64,000 nucleotides of DNA from an uncultured Clostridia bacterium. Lineage in GTDB: Bacteria > Bacillota > Clostridia > Oscillospirales > Ruminococcaceae. Location: positions 1-64,000 of the forward strand of contig CANQNF010000013.1 of the NCBI GenBank assembly GCA_947625125.1, written 5' to 3'. Made by a program: the position numbers and the translations under genes. Of this stretch, positions 1 through 8,949 are shown piece by piece (the first letter of the stretch is position 1; every line of letters starts with the position of its first letter). The notes beneath the pieces are model-generated. The model was given only the letters and a program-made list of their open reading frames with translations. It was not told the origin of the DNA and ran no database searches.

Positions 1-354
1 CCACCAAGCTACACTTCCGGCGGCGTGTGGCTCAACAAATGGCTGAATGAGCAGAAATTGATTCTGCAAGGCAAGCGTGAGGGGAAGGCATTGACCGAGG
101 TTCAAAAGACTAAACTTGCCTCTATTGGCTTGACCGCCGACGAGCCGCGAGACATCAGGTGGCAGCAGAGGTATGCAGAGTTGAAACATTATTATGACAC
201 CCACGGCAATAGTCACATACCGACCGACTACACCGATTCGAGCGGGCAGAACTTGTATGTGTGGCTGATGAACCAGAAAGTCAGCGCCAAGGCCGGGAAG
301 CTGAGCGACCGAAGAAAGAATCTCCTCCGAGAGGTTGGGGCGCTGAATGGGTAA
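1..354 (+). CDS. Helicase-associated (HA) repeat protein, C-terminal end (partial)
   Basis: The reading frame is open from base 1 and ends at TAA 352-354, so only the last 117 residues are seen. The fragment holds most of one and then a full unit of the HA-type repeat (pattern: W..RY.EL..YY..HG....P, then L..WL..Q, then LS..R...L...G). The complete gene at 49993-52872 ends in the same kind of repeats and sits in the same place, just before an initiating sugar transferase. By analogy this is probably the tail of a second SF2 helicase with HA repeats heading this cluster. That the missing 5' part is a helicase is inference. Confidence 0.7.
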   Translation, partial: PPSYTSGGVWLNKWLNEQKLILQGKREGKALTEVQKTKLASIGLTADEPRDIRWQQRYAELKHYYDTHGNSHIPTDYTDSSGQNLYVWLMNQKVSAKAGKLSDRRKNLLREVGALNG

Positions 355-377
355 CACAATATAAAGTAGGTGAGGAA

Positions 378-1118
378 ATGAGCGAAGAAATAAGTAACAT
401 TGCAGTGATGGACAAGCCGGTAGAGGTTGCACCTGCGACCGTCGCGGTGGAGATACCGCATGAGCAAAAAGTCGTCCTGCCATACGAAAAAACAGGAGAG
501 TACTTTGTCGAGCAGATCGGCGATATTCCAAAAAAGCCGATTTATACCGCAGTAAAGCGAATTTTTGACATTTTCGCATCGGCAGTCGCTCTGGTAATTC
601 TTGCGATTCCGATGGCAATAATTGCAGTTTTGATCAAAATAAATTCGCCCGGTCCGGCATTTTATCATCAGGAAAGGCTCGGATTAAACGGCAAAAAAAT
701 TGATGTTATAAAGTTTCGGACGATGAAAGTGAATGCTGAAGCATCAGGTGCGCAGTGGTCACAGGGCGACGACGATCCGCGAATTTTCCCGCTTGGGCGA
801 ACGCTGAGAAAATTCCGACTGGACGAGCTTCCACAGCTCGCGGCGGTGTTCACCGGACAGCTAAGCTGGGTCGGCCCGAGACCTGAGCGCGAAATTTTTT
901 ACGACGAATTTGAGACGTATGTCCACGGGTTCCACGAGCGGCTGAAGGTTAAGCCGGGACTGACGGGTCTTGCGCAGGTCAACGGTGGGTATGATTTGAA
1001 GCCGGAGGAGAAGATCGTGTGGGATATTGAGTACATAAAACACCGCGGGCTGCTGATGGATTTGAAGATACTCTTCAAGACCGTGGCGGTGGTGTTTGAC
1101 CATGAGGGAGCGAAATAG
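378..1118 (+). CDS. Undecaprenyl-phosphate sugar phosphotransferase (initiating transferase)
   Basis: Bacterial sugar transferase family (WcaJ/EpsL-like). It moves a sugar-1-phosphate from a nucleotide sugar to undecaprenyl phosphate at the membrane and starts the repeat unit. The 246-residue protein has a soluble N-terminus of about 60 residues, one hydrophobic segment at about 63-86, and then the family core: QERLGLNGK, KFRTM, a DDPR-type motif, RLDELPQL and SWVGPRPE. It ends with KPGLTGLAQVNG. ATG 378 is chosen because GGTGAGG lies just upstream; an in-frame ATG at 261 would overlap the preceding gene. The gap to the HA-repeat gene is 23 bp. The sugar it transfers cannot be read from sequence. 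Confidence 0.9.
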   Translation: MSEEISNIAVMDKPVEVAPATVAVEIPHEQKVVLPYEKTGEYFVEQIGDIPKKPIYTAVKRIFDIFASAVALVILAIPMAIIAVLIKINSPGPAFYHQERLGLNGKKIDVIKFRTMKVNAEASGAQWSQGDDDPRIFPLGRTLRKFRLDELPQLAAVFTGQLSWVGPRPEREIFYDEFETYVHGFHERLKVKPGLTGLAQVNGGYDLKPEEKIVWDIEYIKHRGLLMDLKILFKTVAVVFDHEGAK

Positions 1119-2192
1119 GTGAGTAAATTTCAAAAGGTATTGATAGTGACATTCTCGATTAATGCCGACCATCAGGATATCGTTTTAGGAATGCATGCAG
1201 CATTGAACGGTAAAGGTCTTGCGGACAGTTATGCATTATGCAGTTCAGATTTGAAAGTTCACGTCAGCGATAATTCTAAAATATGGCAGGTCAACTGTCC
1301 TGAAAAGCCGGGAGTATGTAAGAGAACCTTTGACATTATAACTTTGATTAAAATTCTTAAAAGAATCCGAAAAGAACAGTTTGACATTATTTTTTTTGAG
1401 ACACTTCATGTTTGGAATTTGCCAATTATGCTGCTAAAGAGCAAGCGTGTTAAGACGTTCCAAATGATTCATGATATTATTCCGCATACGGGTGACAAGC
1501 AGGAAAAATCGGTTATTCTCATGAATAAAGCTGTTTGCAGATTGGCTGACAATATTGTCATCTGCAATAAAAAATACGGAAATGTCCTGACAGATTCGTA
1601 TAATGTTGAGCTGAGCAGAATTAAAACCTATAGACTTTGGCGTTCTTTCCCGGAATATACCGAGCCGTGTTATTCTAAAAAAATCCTATTTTTTGGTCGA
1701 ATAAACGCATATAAAGGTGTAGACAAGCTTTATGAAATTATCAAGAAATGTCCCGATATTCAATTTGATGTAGTGGGCAGAGTTGACATTAATTCAGAGC
1801 AGTTAGTAGAGAAGATAAAAGAGCTGCCAAATGTCGCTGTTACAGATAGGTATGTAACCAATGAAGAACTTGAGAACTTCTTTATTGGATGTGATTGGAC
1901 AGTGTTGCCGTATAATTCCGCAACACAGTCCGGAGTTATTATTGACGCATACAGATACGGTAAGCCCATTATAGCTTTTGACGTCGGCGCAATATCCGAA
2001 CAGGTGATTGAAAGCAAAACAGGTTTTCTTGTTTCACCGGACGATGTTGAAGGTTTTTCAGAAAAACTTAGGAACGCAGCAGCCATGAATAAAGAAGATT
2101 ACGATAGCATGAGCAAAGCTGCATACGAATTCGGACTGAAGAATTACAGTGTTGAATGTGCTGCAAAGGGGTTTGCGGAAATGCTTGAATAA
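1119..2192 (+). CDS. Glycosyltransferase, GT4-like (GT-B fold)
   Basis: A 357-residue GT-B transferase that probably adds a sugar to the lipid-linked repeat unit on the cytoplasmic side. The C-terminal half has the usual donor-site signature: FFGRINAYKGVD, then LPYNSATQSGVIIDAYRYGKP, then a conserved E in the terminal helix region. The GTG start follows the upstream stop directly, with AGGTGAG-type spacing. Base composition drops to AT-rich compared with the upstream transferase and the heptose genes downstream, which suggests a separate origin. Donor and acceptor are unknown. Confidence 0.82.
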   Translation: MSKFQKVLIVTFSINADHQDIVLGMHAALNGKGLADSYALCSSDLKVHVSDNSKIWQVNCPEKPGVCKRTFDIITLIKILKRIRKEQFDIIFFETLHVWNLPIMLLKSKRVKTFQMIHDIIPHTGDKQEKSVILMNKAVCRLADNIVICNKKYGNVLTDSYNVELSRIKTYRLWRSFPEYTEPCYSKKILFFGRINAYKGVDKLYEIIKKCPDIQFDVVGRVDINSEQLVEKIKELPNVAVTDRYVTNEELENFFIGCDWTVLPYNSATQSGVIIDAYRYGKPIIAFDVGAISEQVIESKTGFLVSPDDVEGFSEKLRNAAAMNKEDYDSMSKAAYEFGLKNYSVECAAKGFAEMLE

Positions 2193-2195
2193 TGA

Positions 2196-3318
2196 GTGGG
2201 GATTTCAGTGAAAAAAGCAGATGCAGTAAAAGGTGAACGCCAATCCAACTTTGAACTTTTAAGAATCATCTCTATGCTGATGATTGTGGCGCACCATTTT
2301 GTGGCAAAGAATGCTTTCAACGTCGATACGGAAATAATCGGTCTGACGGTAAATAAATTATTCCTTCAATTCATAGGTAATCACGCATTTATAGGAAACA
2401 ACTTGTTTTTCATGATTTCGGCATGGTTTTTATGCGATGTAAGCAAAGAGTATGGCATAAAGAAATCGTTAAAAAGTGTCTGGAAAATCGAACGACAAAT
2501 GCTGTTTTACAGTATTTTAATATGTATAGTGCTGATTTTGTGGGGGGGGGTATATAAACCTTCCTTTAGTTGCAAAGTCTGTGTTCCCGCTAAGTACCGG
2601 CATTTGGTGGTATCCTACGACATATGCCGTATTTCTTCTCATCAGCCCATACCTTTATAAAGGCATAAGATCACTGTCAAAAAAGGAACTTCAAGGTCTT
2701 ATCGTTGTTATGATTATTCTGTGGAGCGTGACAACATTGGTACCGTTTTTCAGTTACGGTTCAAACAATTTTCTATGCTTTGTGATGCTCTATGCGATAG
2801 TATTCTATATCAGAAATCACGCTTCCGAAAAGAAGTACAATAAGAAACTGTATATTTTGATGATTGTGATAGGGTACATATTGGCGTTTTTGAGTATTGT
2901 ATTTATGGATTTGCTCGGCACTAAAATCGGTCTTGCGGCGGAATATTCCTGTTATTTCATCAGAGGAAACTACAGGATTCTTCCGATGATAATATCAGTA
3001 GGTATTTTTCTGTGGAGCCTTAACCTGAGGCTTCAGTCAAGAGCGGTGAACTATATAGCAAGCTTAATGTTCGGAGTATATTTGATACACATGTATCCTC
3101 CGATTGAGACTTTGTTATTTACGAGAGTGTTTGATATTAGCAGCATAATAAACAATGCATATTTGCCATTGATAACCTCTGCCGATATATTGCTGTTATT
3201 TGTTGCATGCTCGGCAATTGAGGCATTCAGAAAAATCCTGTTTACCTATGTTTTTGACAGATTGGAATGTCGTATTTTTAGTAAAATAAATCTTTTTAAC
3301 GGTAGGGAAGAAGCATGA
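2196..3318 (+). pseudogene. Membrane acyltransferase (acyltransferase-3 type), frameshifted at a G9 tract
   Basis: Two open frames together make one membrane acyltransferase of about 370 residues, of the kind that acetylates surface polysaccharide. The first (2196-2660) carries the N-terminus with SNFELLRIISMLMIVAHHF, which includes the conserved His-His region. The second frame reads from the G tract through FPLSTGIWWYPTTYAVFLL to TAA 3318 with about eight more hydrophobic segments. The frames part exactly at nine consecutive Gs (2542-2550); with eight Gs a single frame runs through. As written the product stops shortly after the tract, so the gene is off, phase-variable or mis-sequenced. 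Confidence 0.85.
2542..2550 (+). repeat. G9 homopolymer in acyltransferase gene
   Basis: Nine consecutive Gs inside the coding region. Upstream and downstream acyltransferase frames differ by one base here; eight Gs would join them. Confidence 0.9.
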
Positions 3319-4325
3319 TCATCACCAAAACCCCCTTTCGCATGTCATTCTTTGGCGGCGGGACGGACATGAAAGAATTTTTTGAAAAGCACGGCGGAGC
3401 AGTGCTGTCGACGACGTTCGACAAGTACTGCTACGTCAACGTGCGCCATTTGCCGCGCTTTTTCGACTACTCGACCGAGCTTTGCTACTCGAAAACCGAG
3501 CGCGTGACCGACATTGAGCAGATCAGGCATCCGGCGATCAGAAACGCTATGAAAATGCTTGACATGCACGAAATCCGCCTTACATATGAGTCAGATTTGC
3601 CCGCTCGCTCGGGTCTCGGAACGTCATCGTCTTTCGCAGTCGGAATGCTCAACGCCTTTCACGCTTTAAAGGGCAAATACGTTGACAAAGGCAGGCTTGC
3701 AGACGAGGCGATTTATCTTGAAAGAACGCTTTGCAATGAAGCCGGCGGCTGGCAAGACCAAATCGCGGCGTCATTCGGAGGACTTAATCGCATCACATTC
3801 AGCGCAGACGGGTACGAAGTCCGTCCGGTCATAATATCTCCCGACCGCAAACGCAGGCTGAATGAAAATTTAGTTATGTTCTTTACAGGCTTCACCCGTT
3901 TTTCGTCGGAGGTTCAGGAAGCAAATGCCAAGGACCGGGGCGACAAGACCGCCCAGCTCAAGGAAATGCTCGCTTTGGTCGACGACGCGGAAAACGTTCT
4001 GACGGACAAGCATGCCAACCTTGACGACTTCGGCAGATTGCTTGACTATACATGGAAGCTCAAACGCCAGACCGGCTCGGCGATTTCCACAGACGGCATC
4101 GACGCGCTTTATGCAAAAGGCATAGCGGCCGGAGCCTTGGGCGGCAAGCTTTTGGGCGCGGGCGGCGGAGGATTCCTGATTTTCTACGTTCAGCCTGAGC
4201 GCCGCGCAAGCGTGATGGAAGCGATGAAAGACCTGCTCTATGTCCCGTTTGAGTTTGAAAACGGAGGAACAAGGGTCATATATTATTCGCCCGAAAGCTA
4301 TACCCCCGCGGAGGAGAAAAAGTGA
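3315..4325 (+). CDS. hddA: D-glycero-D-manno-heptose 7-phosphate 1-kinase (GHMP kinase)
   Basis: GHMP-family kinase of 336 residues; HddA phosphorylates heptose 7-phosphate at C1 in the GDP-heptose route. The N-terminus has TPFRMSFFGGGTD. The ATP loop PARSGLGTSSSF is at about 96-107. A GGWQDQ motif and a C-terminal LLGAGGGGFL motif are present, all in family order. The gene overlaps the acyltransferase end by 4 bp and the next gene by 4 bp (GTGA), so it is translationally coupled. The neighbours HddC-GmhB and GmhA make heptose the likely substrate rather than fucose or mevalonate. GC rises sharply from this gene onward. Confidence 0.88.
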   Translation: MIITKTPFRMSFFGGGTDMKEFFEKHGGAVLSTTFDKYCYVNVRHLPRFFDYSTELCYSKTERVTDIEQIRHPAIRNAMKMLDMHEIRLTYESDLPARSGLGTSSSFAVGMLNAFHALKGKYVDKGRLADEAIYLERTLCNEAGGWQDQIAASFGGLNRITFSADGYEVRPVIISPDRKRRLNENLVMFFTGFTRFSSEVQEANAKDRGDKTAQLKEMLALVDDAENVLTDKHANLDDFGRLLDYTWKLKRQTGSAISTDGIDALYAKGIAAGALGGKLLGAGGGGFLIFYVQPERRASVMEAMKDLLYVPFEFENGGTRVIYYSPESYTPAEEKK

Positions 4326-5584
4326 AAGTCGTCATCATGTCAGGCGGGCGTGGTACGCGTATCTCTGAGCTATTTCCCGACATTCCTAAGCCTCTTATCC
4401 CTATATGTGGCAAGCCTGTTTTGGAGCACGAAATAGAGTGCCTGCGCGAACAAGGCTTCGCCGACATAATTTTGACCGTCAGCCATATGGCGGAGAAGAT
4501 AATAGAGTATTTCGGCGACGGAGAACGTCTCGGCGTACATATAGATTATTTCGTTGAGGACAAGCCCCTCGGCAATGCGGGAGCACTGTTCAGGATAAAA
4601 GATAAGTTGACGGAAGACTTCCTGCTTCTGAATGCAGACTCGGTTTTCAATATAGACTTTAACCGCTTTGTAGCGTTTCATAAGGAGCACAACGCTCTCG
4701 CGACGCTGTTTACCCACCCGAACGATCACCCCTATGACAGCGGGCTTATAATCGCGGATGAGAATAAATCGGTGCAAAAGTGGCTTGCCAAGGAGGACGA
4801 GCGCCCCGAGTTTTACAAGAACAGGGTCAACGCGGGGCTGCACATCATCTCTCCAAAGCTTTTGGAAAACGACATCAATTTACCTAAGATAGATTTAGAC
4901 CGGCACTTGCTAAAGCCCCTTGCAGGAACTGGCAAAATGTTCTGTTATGACAGTCCCGAGTATGTCAAGGATATGGGTACGCCTGAGAGGTTTGAAGCGG
5001 TCACAAAAGATTTTGAGGGTGGAAAGGTGTTTGCAAGAAACCTCAGAAACAAGCAAAAAGCGATTTTCCTCGACCGAGATGGTACCATCAACAAATACAA
5101 AGGTTTTCTTCGCAATATTGACGATTTCGAGCTTTTGCCGACGGTAGCAGAGGCAATAAAGCTAATCAATCGCTCGGGCTATCTTGCAATAGTTGTGACG
5201 AATCAGCCCGTGATTGCGCGCGGAGAGGTAACGTTTGCCGAGCTTGACGAGATACATAACAAAATGGAGACGCTTCTCGGCGCTGAAGGCGCATACCTTG
5301 ACGGCATTTACTTTTGCCCGCACCACCCAGACAGCGGGTTTAAGGGAGAAGTCAAAGAGCTGAAATTCGACTGCGACTGCCGCAAGCCGAAGCCGGGAAT
5401 GCTGCTTCAAGCCGCTAAGGACTTCAATATCGACCTTGAGCAGTCGTATATGATAGGCGACGGCGAGCTCGACAGAGGCGCGGGCGAAGCGGCAGGTTGT
5501 CGCACAAAAATTATCCCGACCGACGGCGATTTGCTAAAGGCGATTAATGAAATTTTGGAGGATACATATGACCGAAAAAGTTAA
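4322..5584 (+). CDS. hddC-gmhB: Fused heptose-1-phosphate nucleotidyltransferase and heptose bisphosphatase (HddC-GmhB)
   Basis: Two enzymes in one 420-residue chain. Residues 1 to about 235 are a nucleotidyltransferase with SGGRGTRISELFPDIPKPLI and NADSVFN. This half would join GMP from GTP to heptose 1-phosphate. Residues from about 245 are a HAD phosphatase of the GmhB type, with FLDRDGTINKYKG, TNQPVIARG, a Cys-His zinc-loop region FCPHHP...CDCRKP, and IGDGELD. This half removes the 7-phosphate. The fusion places consecutive steps together. It starts with GTG overlapping the hddA stop. The nucleotide is inferred as GDP because hddA is present and no HldE-like protein is seen. Confidence 0.88.
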   Translation: MKVVIMSGGRGTRISELFPDIPKPLIPICGKPVLEHEIECLREQGFADIILTVSHMAEKIIEYFGDGERLGVHIDYFVEDKPLGNAGALFRIKDKLTEDFLLLNADSVFNIDFNRFVAFHKEHNALATLFTHPNDHPYDSGLIIADENKSVQKWLAKEDERPEFYKNRVNAGLHIISPKLLENDINLPKIDLDRHLLKPLAGTGKMFCYDSPEYVKDMGTPERFEAVTKDFEGGKVFARNLRNKQKAIFLDRDGTINKYKGFLRNIDDFELLPTVAEAIKLINRSGYLAIVVTNQPVIARGEVTFAELDEIHNKMETLLGAEGAYLDGIYFCPHHPDSGFKGEVKELKFDCDCRKPKPGMLLQAAKDFNIDLEQSYMIGDGELDRGAGEAAGCRTKIIPTDGDLLKAINEILEDTYDRKS

Positions 5585-6218
5585 GGCGCAGCTCGATCTG
5601 CTGATTGAGAGATACCCGAAATTGGCTGTCTGCAAGGACGATATTGCCAAAGCGTATGAAATCATTGAGACCTGCTATGCGCATGGCGGGAAGCTTTTGA
5701 TTGCCGGAAACGGCGGCAGTGCGGCAGACGCCGAGCACATCGTCGGTGAGCTGATGAAGGGGTTCAAAAATCCGCGAAAGCTCCCAAAAGAGTATGCGGA
5801 CAGGCTTATAGCCGCAAATCCCGAACTTGGGAAAACGCTTGCCGAGAACTTGCAGGGAGCGCTTCCTGCAATAGCCCTCGACGGTCACCCTGCGCTTTCG
5901 ACCGCTTACCAGAATGATTGCGAACCGCTACTCTGCTTTGCGCAACAGGTCAACGGATACGGGAACACGGGCGACGTGCTTCTCGGAATCTCGACCAGCG
6001 GGAACAGTAAAAACGTGCTTTACGCGGCAGTCACTGCAAGGGCAAAGGGCATGAAGGTCATAGGTCTTACAGGGCAAAAAGAAAGCAAGCTCAGCGAAAT
6101 GGCGGACGTGTGCATAAGAGTGCCGGAGACCGAGACGTATATGGTACAGGAGCTGCACCTGCCGGTGTATCATGCGATTTGCTTGATGATTGAGGAGAAT
6201 ATTTTTGGAGGGAAATAA
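5568..6218 (+). CDS. gmhA: Sedoheptulose 7-phosphate isomerase (SIS domain)
   Basis: GmhA converts sedoheptulose 7-phosphate to D-glycero-D-manno-heptose 7-phosphate, the first step of the pathway. The 216-residue protein has AGNGGSAADAEHIVGEL and GISTSGNSKNV, the phosphosugar-binding motifs of the SIS fold. A HLPVYHAICLMIEE stretch near the end carries the conserved His and Glu of the family. ATG 5568 is preferred over 5547 because TTTTGGAGG lies 6-7 bases before it. It overlaps the preceding coding region by 17 bp and is in the same operon as hddA and hddC-gmhB. Confidence 0.92.
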   Translation: MTEKVKAQLDLLIERYPKLAVCKDDIAKAYEIIETCYAHGGKLLIAGNGGSAADAEHIVGELMKGFKNPRKLPKEYADRLIAANPELGKTLAENLQGALPAIALDGHPALSTAYQNDCEPLLCFAQQVNGYGNTGDVLLGISTSGNSKNVLYAAVTARAKGMKVIGLTGQKESKLSEMADVCIRVPETETYMVQELHLPVYHAICLMIEENIFGGK

Positions 6219-6219
6219 G

Positions 6220-7191
6220 ATGAATTATTTAGTCACCGGCGCCGGAGGAATGGTAGGCTCGCATATGGTAGAATTGCTACATTCTCACGGCAAGAACGTC
6301 ATAGGCACATACTACAAGCCCACCACGGATATAATCGAGCTTTCGCCCGAAATCAAAATGATAGAGTGCGACGTCAGGTATCCGGAAAATATTGAGAGAA
6401 TCATCTTTGAATATATGCCGGAGCAGATATATCATCTTGCGGCGCAGAGCTGTCCCACCGTTTCTTGGAACAAGCCGTATGAAACTATCGAAACAAACAT
6501 AAGCGGCACGATTGCGGTCTATGAGGCAATCAAAAAGGCGCGGAAGTTTATTGATAAAAACTATGACCCGATTGTAGTTGTAGCGTGTTCAAGCGCAGAA
6601 TACGGTGAAACGCTCAACGAGCTTGAGGGCGATGAGGTATATGTCAAGGAAACGGCGGAGCTAAAGCCCCTGCACCCTTATGGTGTCAGCAAGGTCGGGC
6701 AGGATTTAATCTCGTTTCAATATTTTATGAACGACCATATACGTTGCATCAGGGCGAGGATTTTCAATTCTACTGGAACAAGAAAAGTAAACGACGTCAC
6801 TTCGGACTTTACATACAGAGCCGTTCAGGCAGAAAAGACCGGCGTTTATGAATTGAGGGTAGGAAACCTCGAAACACGGCGCGCGATAATGGATCAGCGG
6901 GATTTGGTAAACGCGCTTATGCTGCTTGCCGAAAAAGGCACGCCTGGAGAAGTTTACAACATATCCTCGGAGCACATTTACAGGATGAGGGATATTGTTG
7001 ATATCATCGAGGTACAAATCGGTCATAAGTTCAAAACTATCATAGATCCGAAGTTGCTAAGACCGACCGACGAAAAGATAATCGTCGGCGATGTGACAAA
7101 GTTGAAGCGCGATACGGGCTGGAAACAGAAGATAACGATGGAGCAGACCGTTAGGGATATGCTGGAGTATTGGAGAAAAGCAATAAACTAA
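6220..7191 (+). CDS. GDP-sugar 4,6-dehydratase (SDR; probably acts on GDP-heptose)
   Basis: Extended short-chain dehydrogenase of 323 residues related to GDP-mannose 4,6-dehydratase. It shows the NAD(P) motif TGAGGMVGS at 6-14, LAAQSCP and the catalytic YGVSK motif. An RARIFNSTG stretch and the NLETRRAIM segment are typical of the GMD-like group. Following four GDP-heptose genes, the likely substrate is GDP-D-glycero-D-manno-heptose, giving a 4-keto-6-deoxy-heptose as in known 6-deoxyheptose routes. ATG 6220 has GGAGGG nearby; the in-frame 6190 start would overlap gmhA by 29 bases. No separate reductase or epimerase follows immediately, so the final sugar is uncertain. Confidence 0.8.
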   Translation: MNYLVTGAGGMVGSHMVELLHSHGKNVIGTYYKPTTDIIELSPEIKMIECDVRYPENIERIIFEYMPEQIYHLAAQSCPTVSWNKPYETIETNISGTIAVYEAIKKARKFIDKNYDPIVVVACSSAEYGETLNELEGDEVYVKETAELKPLHPYGVSKVGQDLISFQYFMNDHIRCIRARIFNSTGTRKVNDVTSDFTYRAVQAEKTGVYELRVGNLETRRAIMDQRDLVNALMLLAEKGTPGEVYNISSEHIYRMRDIVDIIEVQIGHKFKTIIDPKLLRPTDEKIIVGDVTKLKRDTGWKQKITMEQTVRDMLEYWRKAIN

Positions 7192-7215
7192 AATACTTTT
7201 ACGAGGTGATCTTTC

Positions 7216-8922
7216 TTGAAGAAAATGTTATATATAACCAGCTTGTCCGGAAAAAGGATAAATGGATTTATGAGATCGGCTATATTTGCAGCTCATCGAG
7301 CACAAGTTGATTTTACGATGGCAAGTAATATGGATATGGCTGATAATGAGGGGTATAAGGAAGATTGCAATATCTATGATATTAAAACAGTGCATGTGGG
7401 TTTTGATAGAAATCCATGGAGTTTGAAGAATTTTTCAGCATATAAACAGCTGGCAAACGTAATGAAGAATGAGGACTATGACATTGTTCATTGCAATACT
7501 CCTATTGGCGGAGTCTTGGGACGAATTGCTGCAAAAAAATACCGAAAAAGAGGGATGAAAGTTATATATACTGCTCATGGATTTCATTTCTTTAAGGGAG
7601 CCCCAATAAAAAATTGGATTTTTTATTACCCTGTTGAATGGCTTCTTGCCCATTGGACAGATCTTCTTATAACAATCAATGAAGAAGATTATGAACTTGC
7701 AAAAAAGCATATGCATGCTAAGAGCGTAGAACATGTTTCGGGAGTGGGCATTGATCTTCAAAAATTTACTTCAGGAAGACTTTCTGATGAGGAAAAGGAG
7801 AAGATTAGGGAATCTATCGGAATAAGTGCAGAGGATAAGATGCTACTGTCTGTTGGAGAACTAATAAAAAGAAAAAATCATGAATCGGTGATAAACGCTT
7901 TATCAAAATTAGCAAATCCACATTTAAAATATATAATTTGTGGGCAAGGTGAATTAGAGTCATATCTACAAAATACGATTAAAGAACTTAATTTACAAGA
8001 TTCCGTAAAGCTGTTGGGATTTCGCAATGATATTTCCGAGCTTTGCGAATGCGCGGATCTGTTTGTGTTTCCGTCGCTTCAGGAGGGACTTCCCGTTGCA
8101 CTTATGGAGGCGATAGCCTCTAAGACTGCAGTCATATGCTCTCGGATACGCGGTAATACAGATTTAGTCAGCGGGAATGCGCTTTTTGAGCCTAAAAATG
8201 TGAGTCAGATCGCAGAAAAGATTAGCCAGTATATCATCTCCGACAACACTGCCGAGGTCGAACGGAATTATATAAATCTTAAGAAATTCGATCTTGAGAA
8301 AGTCGTGGAAGAAATGAAATCCCTCTATTCCGACCGGGGGGGGGTAACATGTCTTGAAGGGCTTTATTTATCTCAACAGTTGCGAAAATCTATTGGCGTG
8401 CCGATTGATTCAAAGCTTATTTTGTCAGTCGGTGAGCTGAATAAAAACAAGAATCACGAAATAGTTATCCGCGCACTGGCGGAAATAAATGACGTGACGG
8501 TCCATTATGCAATTGCCGGAACAGGCGAGTTGCATGATTATCTTGAAACCTTGGCAGAGGAGCTCGGAGTTTCTGAACGTGTGCATCTTTTGGGATACAG
8601 AACGGATGTCGCAGAGTTGTATAAAGCGGCGGATCTGTATATCCATCCCAGCCTGCGCGAGGGTCTGCCCGTATCTGTGATGGAGGCGATAGCCTCTAAG
8701 ACTCCGGTAATATGCTCAAATATACGGGGAAATGTCGATCTGGTCAGTGAAAACTCGCTGTTTGATCCCAGAGATGTTCATCAGGCCACTGAAAAGATCA
8801 GGCTGTATATCACTTCAGACAGCGCCGATGATATTGATCGGAATTATTCAAACATTATTATTTGTGACATTAAAAATGTTGAGGAAAAGATGAAAGAGAT
8901 TTATTCCCAGCAGGGAAGATAA
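7216..8922 (+). CDS. Glycosyltransferase (GT4) with a second donor-binding domain fused by a G9 tract
   Basis: The first 378 residues form a complete GT4 enzyme of EpsD/capM type, with the N-terminal domain YTAHGFHFFKGAP and donor domain LLSVGELIKRKNHE through FPSLQEGLPVALMEA. After SDRGG the frame runs on into another copy of only the C-terminal half (LILSVGELNKNKNHE, HPSLREGLPVSVMEA), which has no acceptor domain. The junction is a nine-G tract at 8336-8344. With eight Gs a TAA stop follows SDRGG at once, matching the natural end of the second copy (YSQQGR then stop). TTG 7216 has GAGGTGAT upstream; ATG 7225 is the alternative start. Confidence 0.8.
   Translation: MKKMLYITSLSGKRINGFMRSAIFAAHRAQVDFTMASNMDMADNEGYKEDCNIYDIKTVHVGFDRNPWSLKNFSAYKQLANVMKNEDYDIVHCNTPIGGVLGRIAAKKYRKRGMKVIYTAHGFHFFKGAPIKNWIFYYPVEWLLAHWTDLLITINEEDYELAKKHMHAKSVEHVSGVGIDLQKFTSGRLSDEEKEKIRESIGISAEDKMLLSVGELIKRKNHESVINALSKLANPHLKYIICGQGELESYLQNTIKELNLQDSVKLLGFRNDISELCECADLFVFPSLQEGLPVALMEAIASKTAVICSRIRGNTDLVSGNALFEPKNVSQIAEKISQYIISDNTAEVERNYINLKKFDLEKVVEEMKSLYSDRGGVTCLEGLYLSQQLRKSIGVPIDSKLILSVGELNKNKNHEIVIRALAEINDVTVHYAIAGTGELHDYLETLAEELGVSERVHLLGYRTDVAELYKAADLYIHPSLREGLPVSVMEAIASKTPVICSNIRGNVDLVSENSLFDPRDVHQATEKIRLYITSDSADDIDRNYSNIIICDIKNVEEKMKEIYSQQGR
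8336..8344 (+). repeat. G9 homopolymer at the glycosyltransferase duplication junction
   Basis: Nine Gs followed by TAA. The ninth G hides that stop codon and fuses a complete glycosyltransferase to the partial copy that follows; eight Gs would end the first gene here. Confidence 0.9.
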
Positions 8923-8949
8923 AAAATTTTAAAGGCATAGGTGAAATTT

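Noticed and set aside
3315-7191. Reading the heptose genes as lipopolysaccharide core synthesis
   Set aside because: HddA/HddC mark the GDP-heptose branch, not the ADP-heptose branch used for LPS core, and nothing else in the window suggests an outer membrane.
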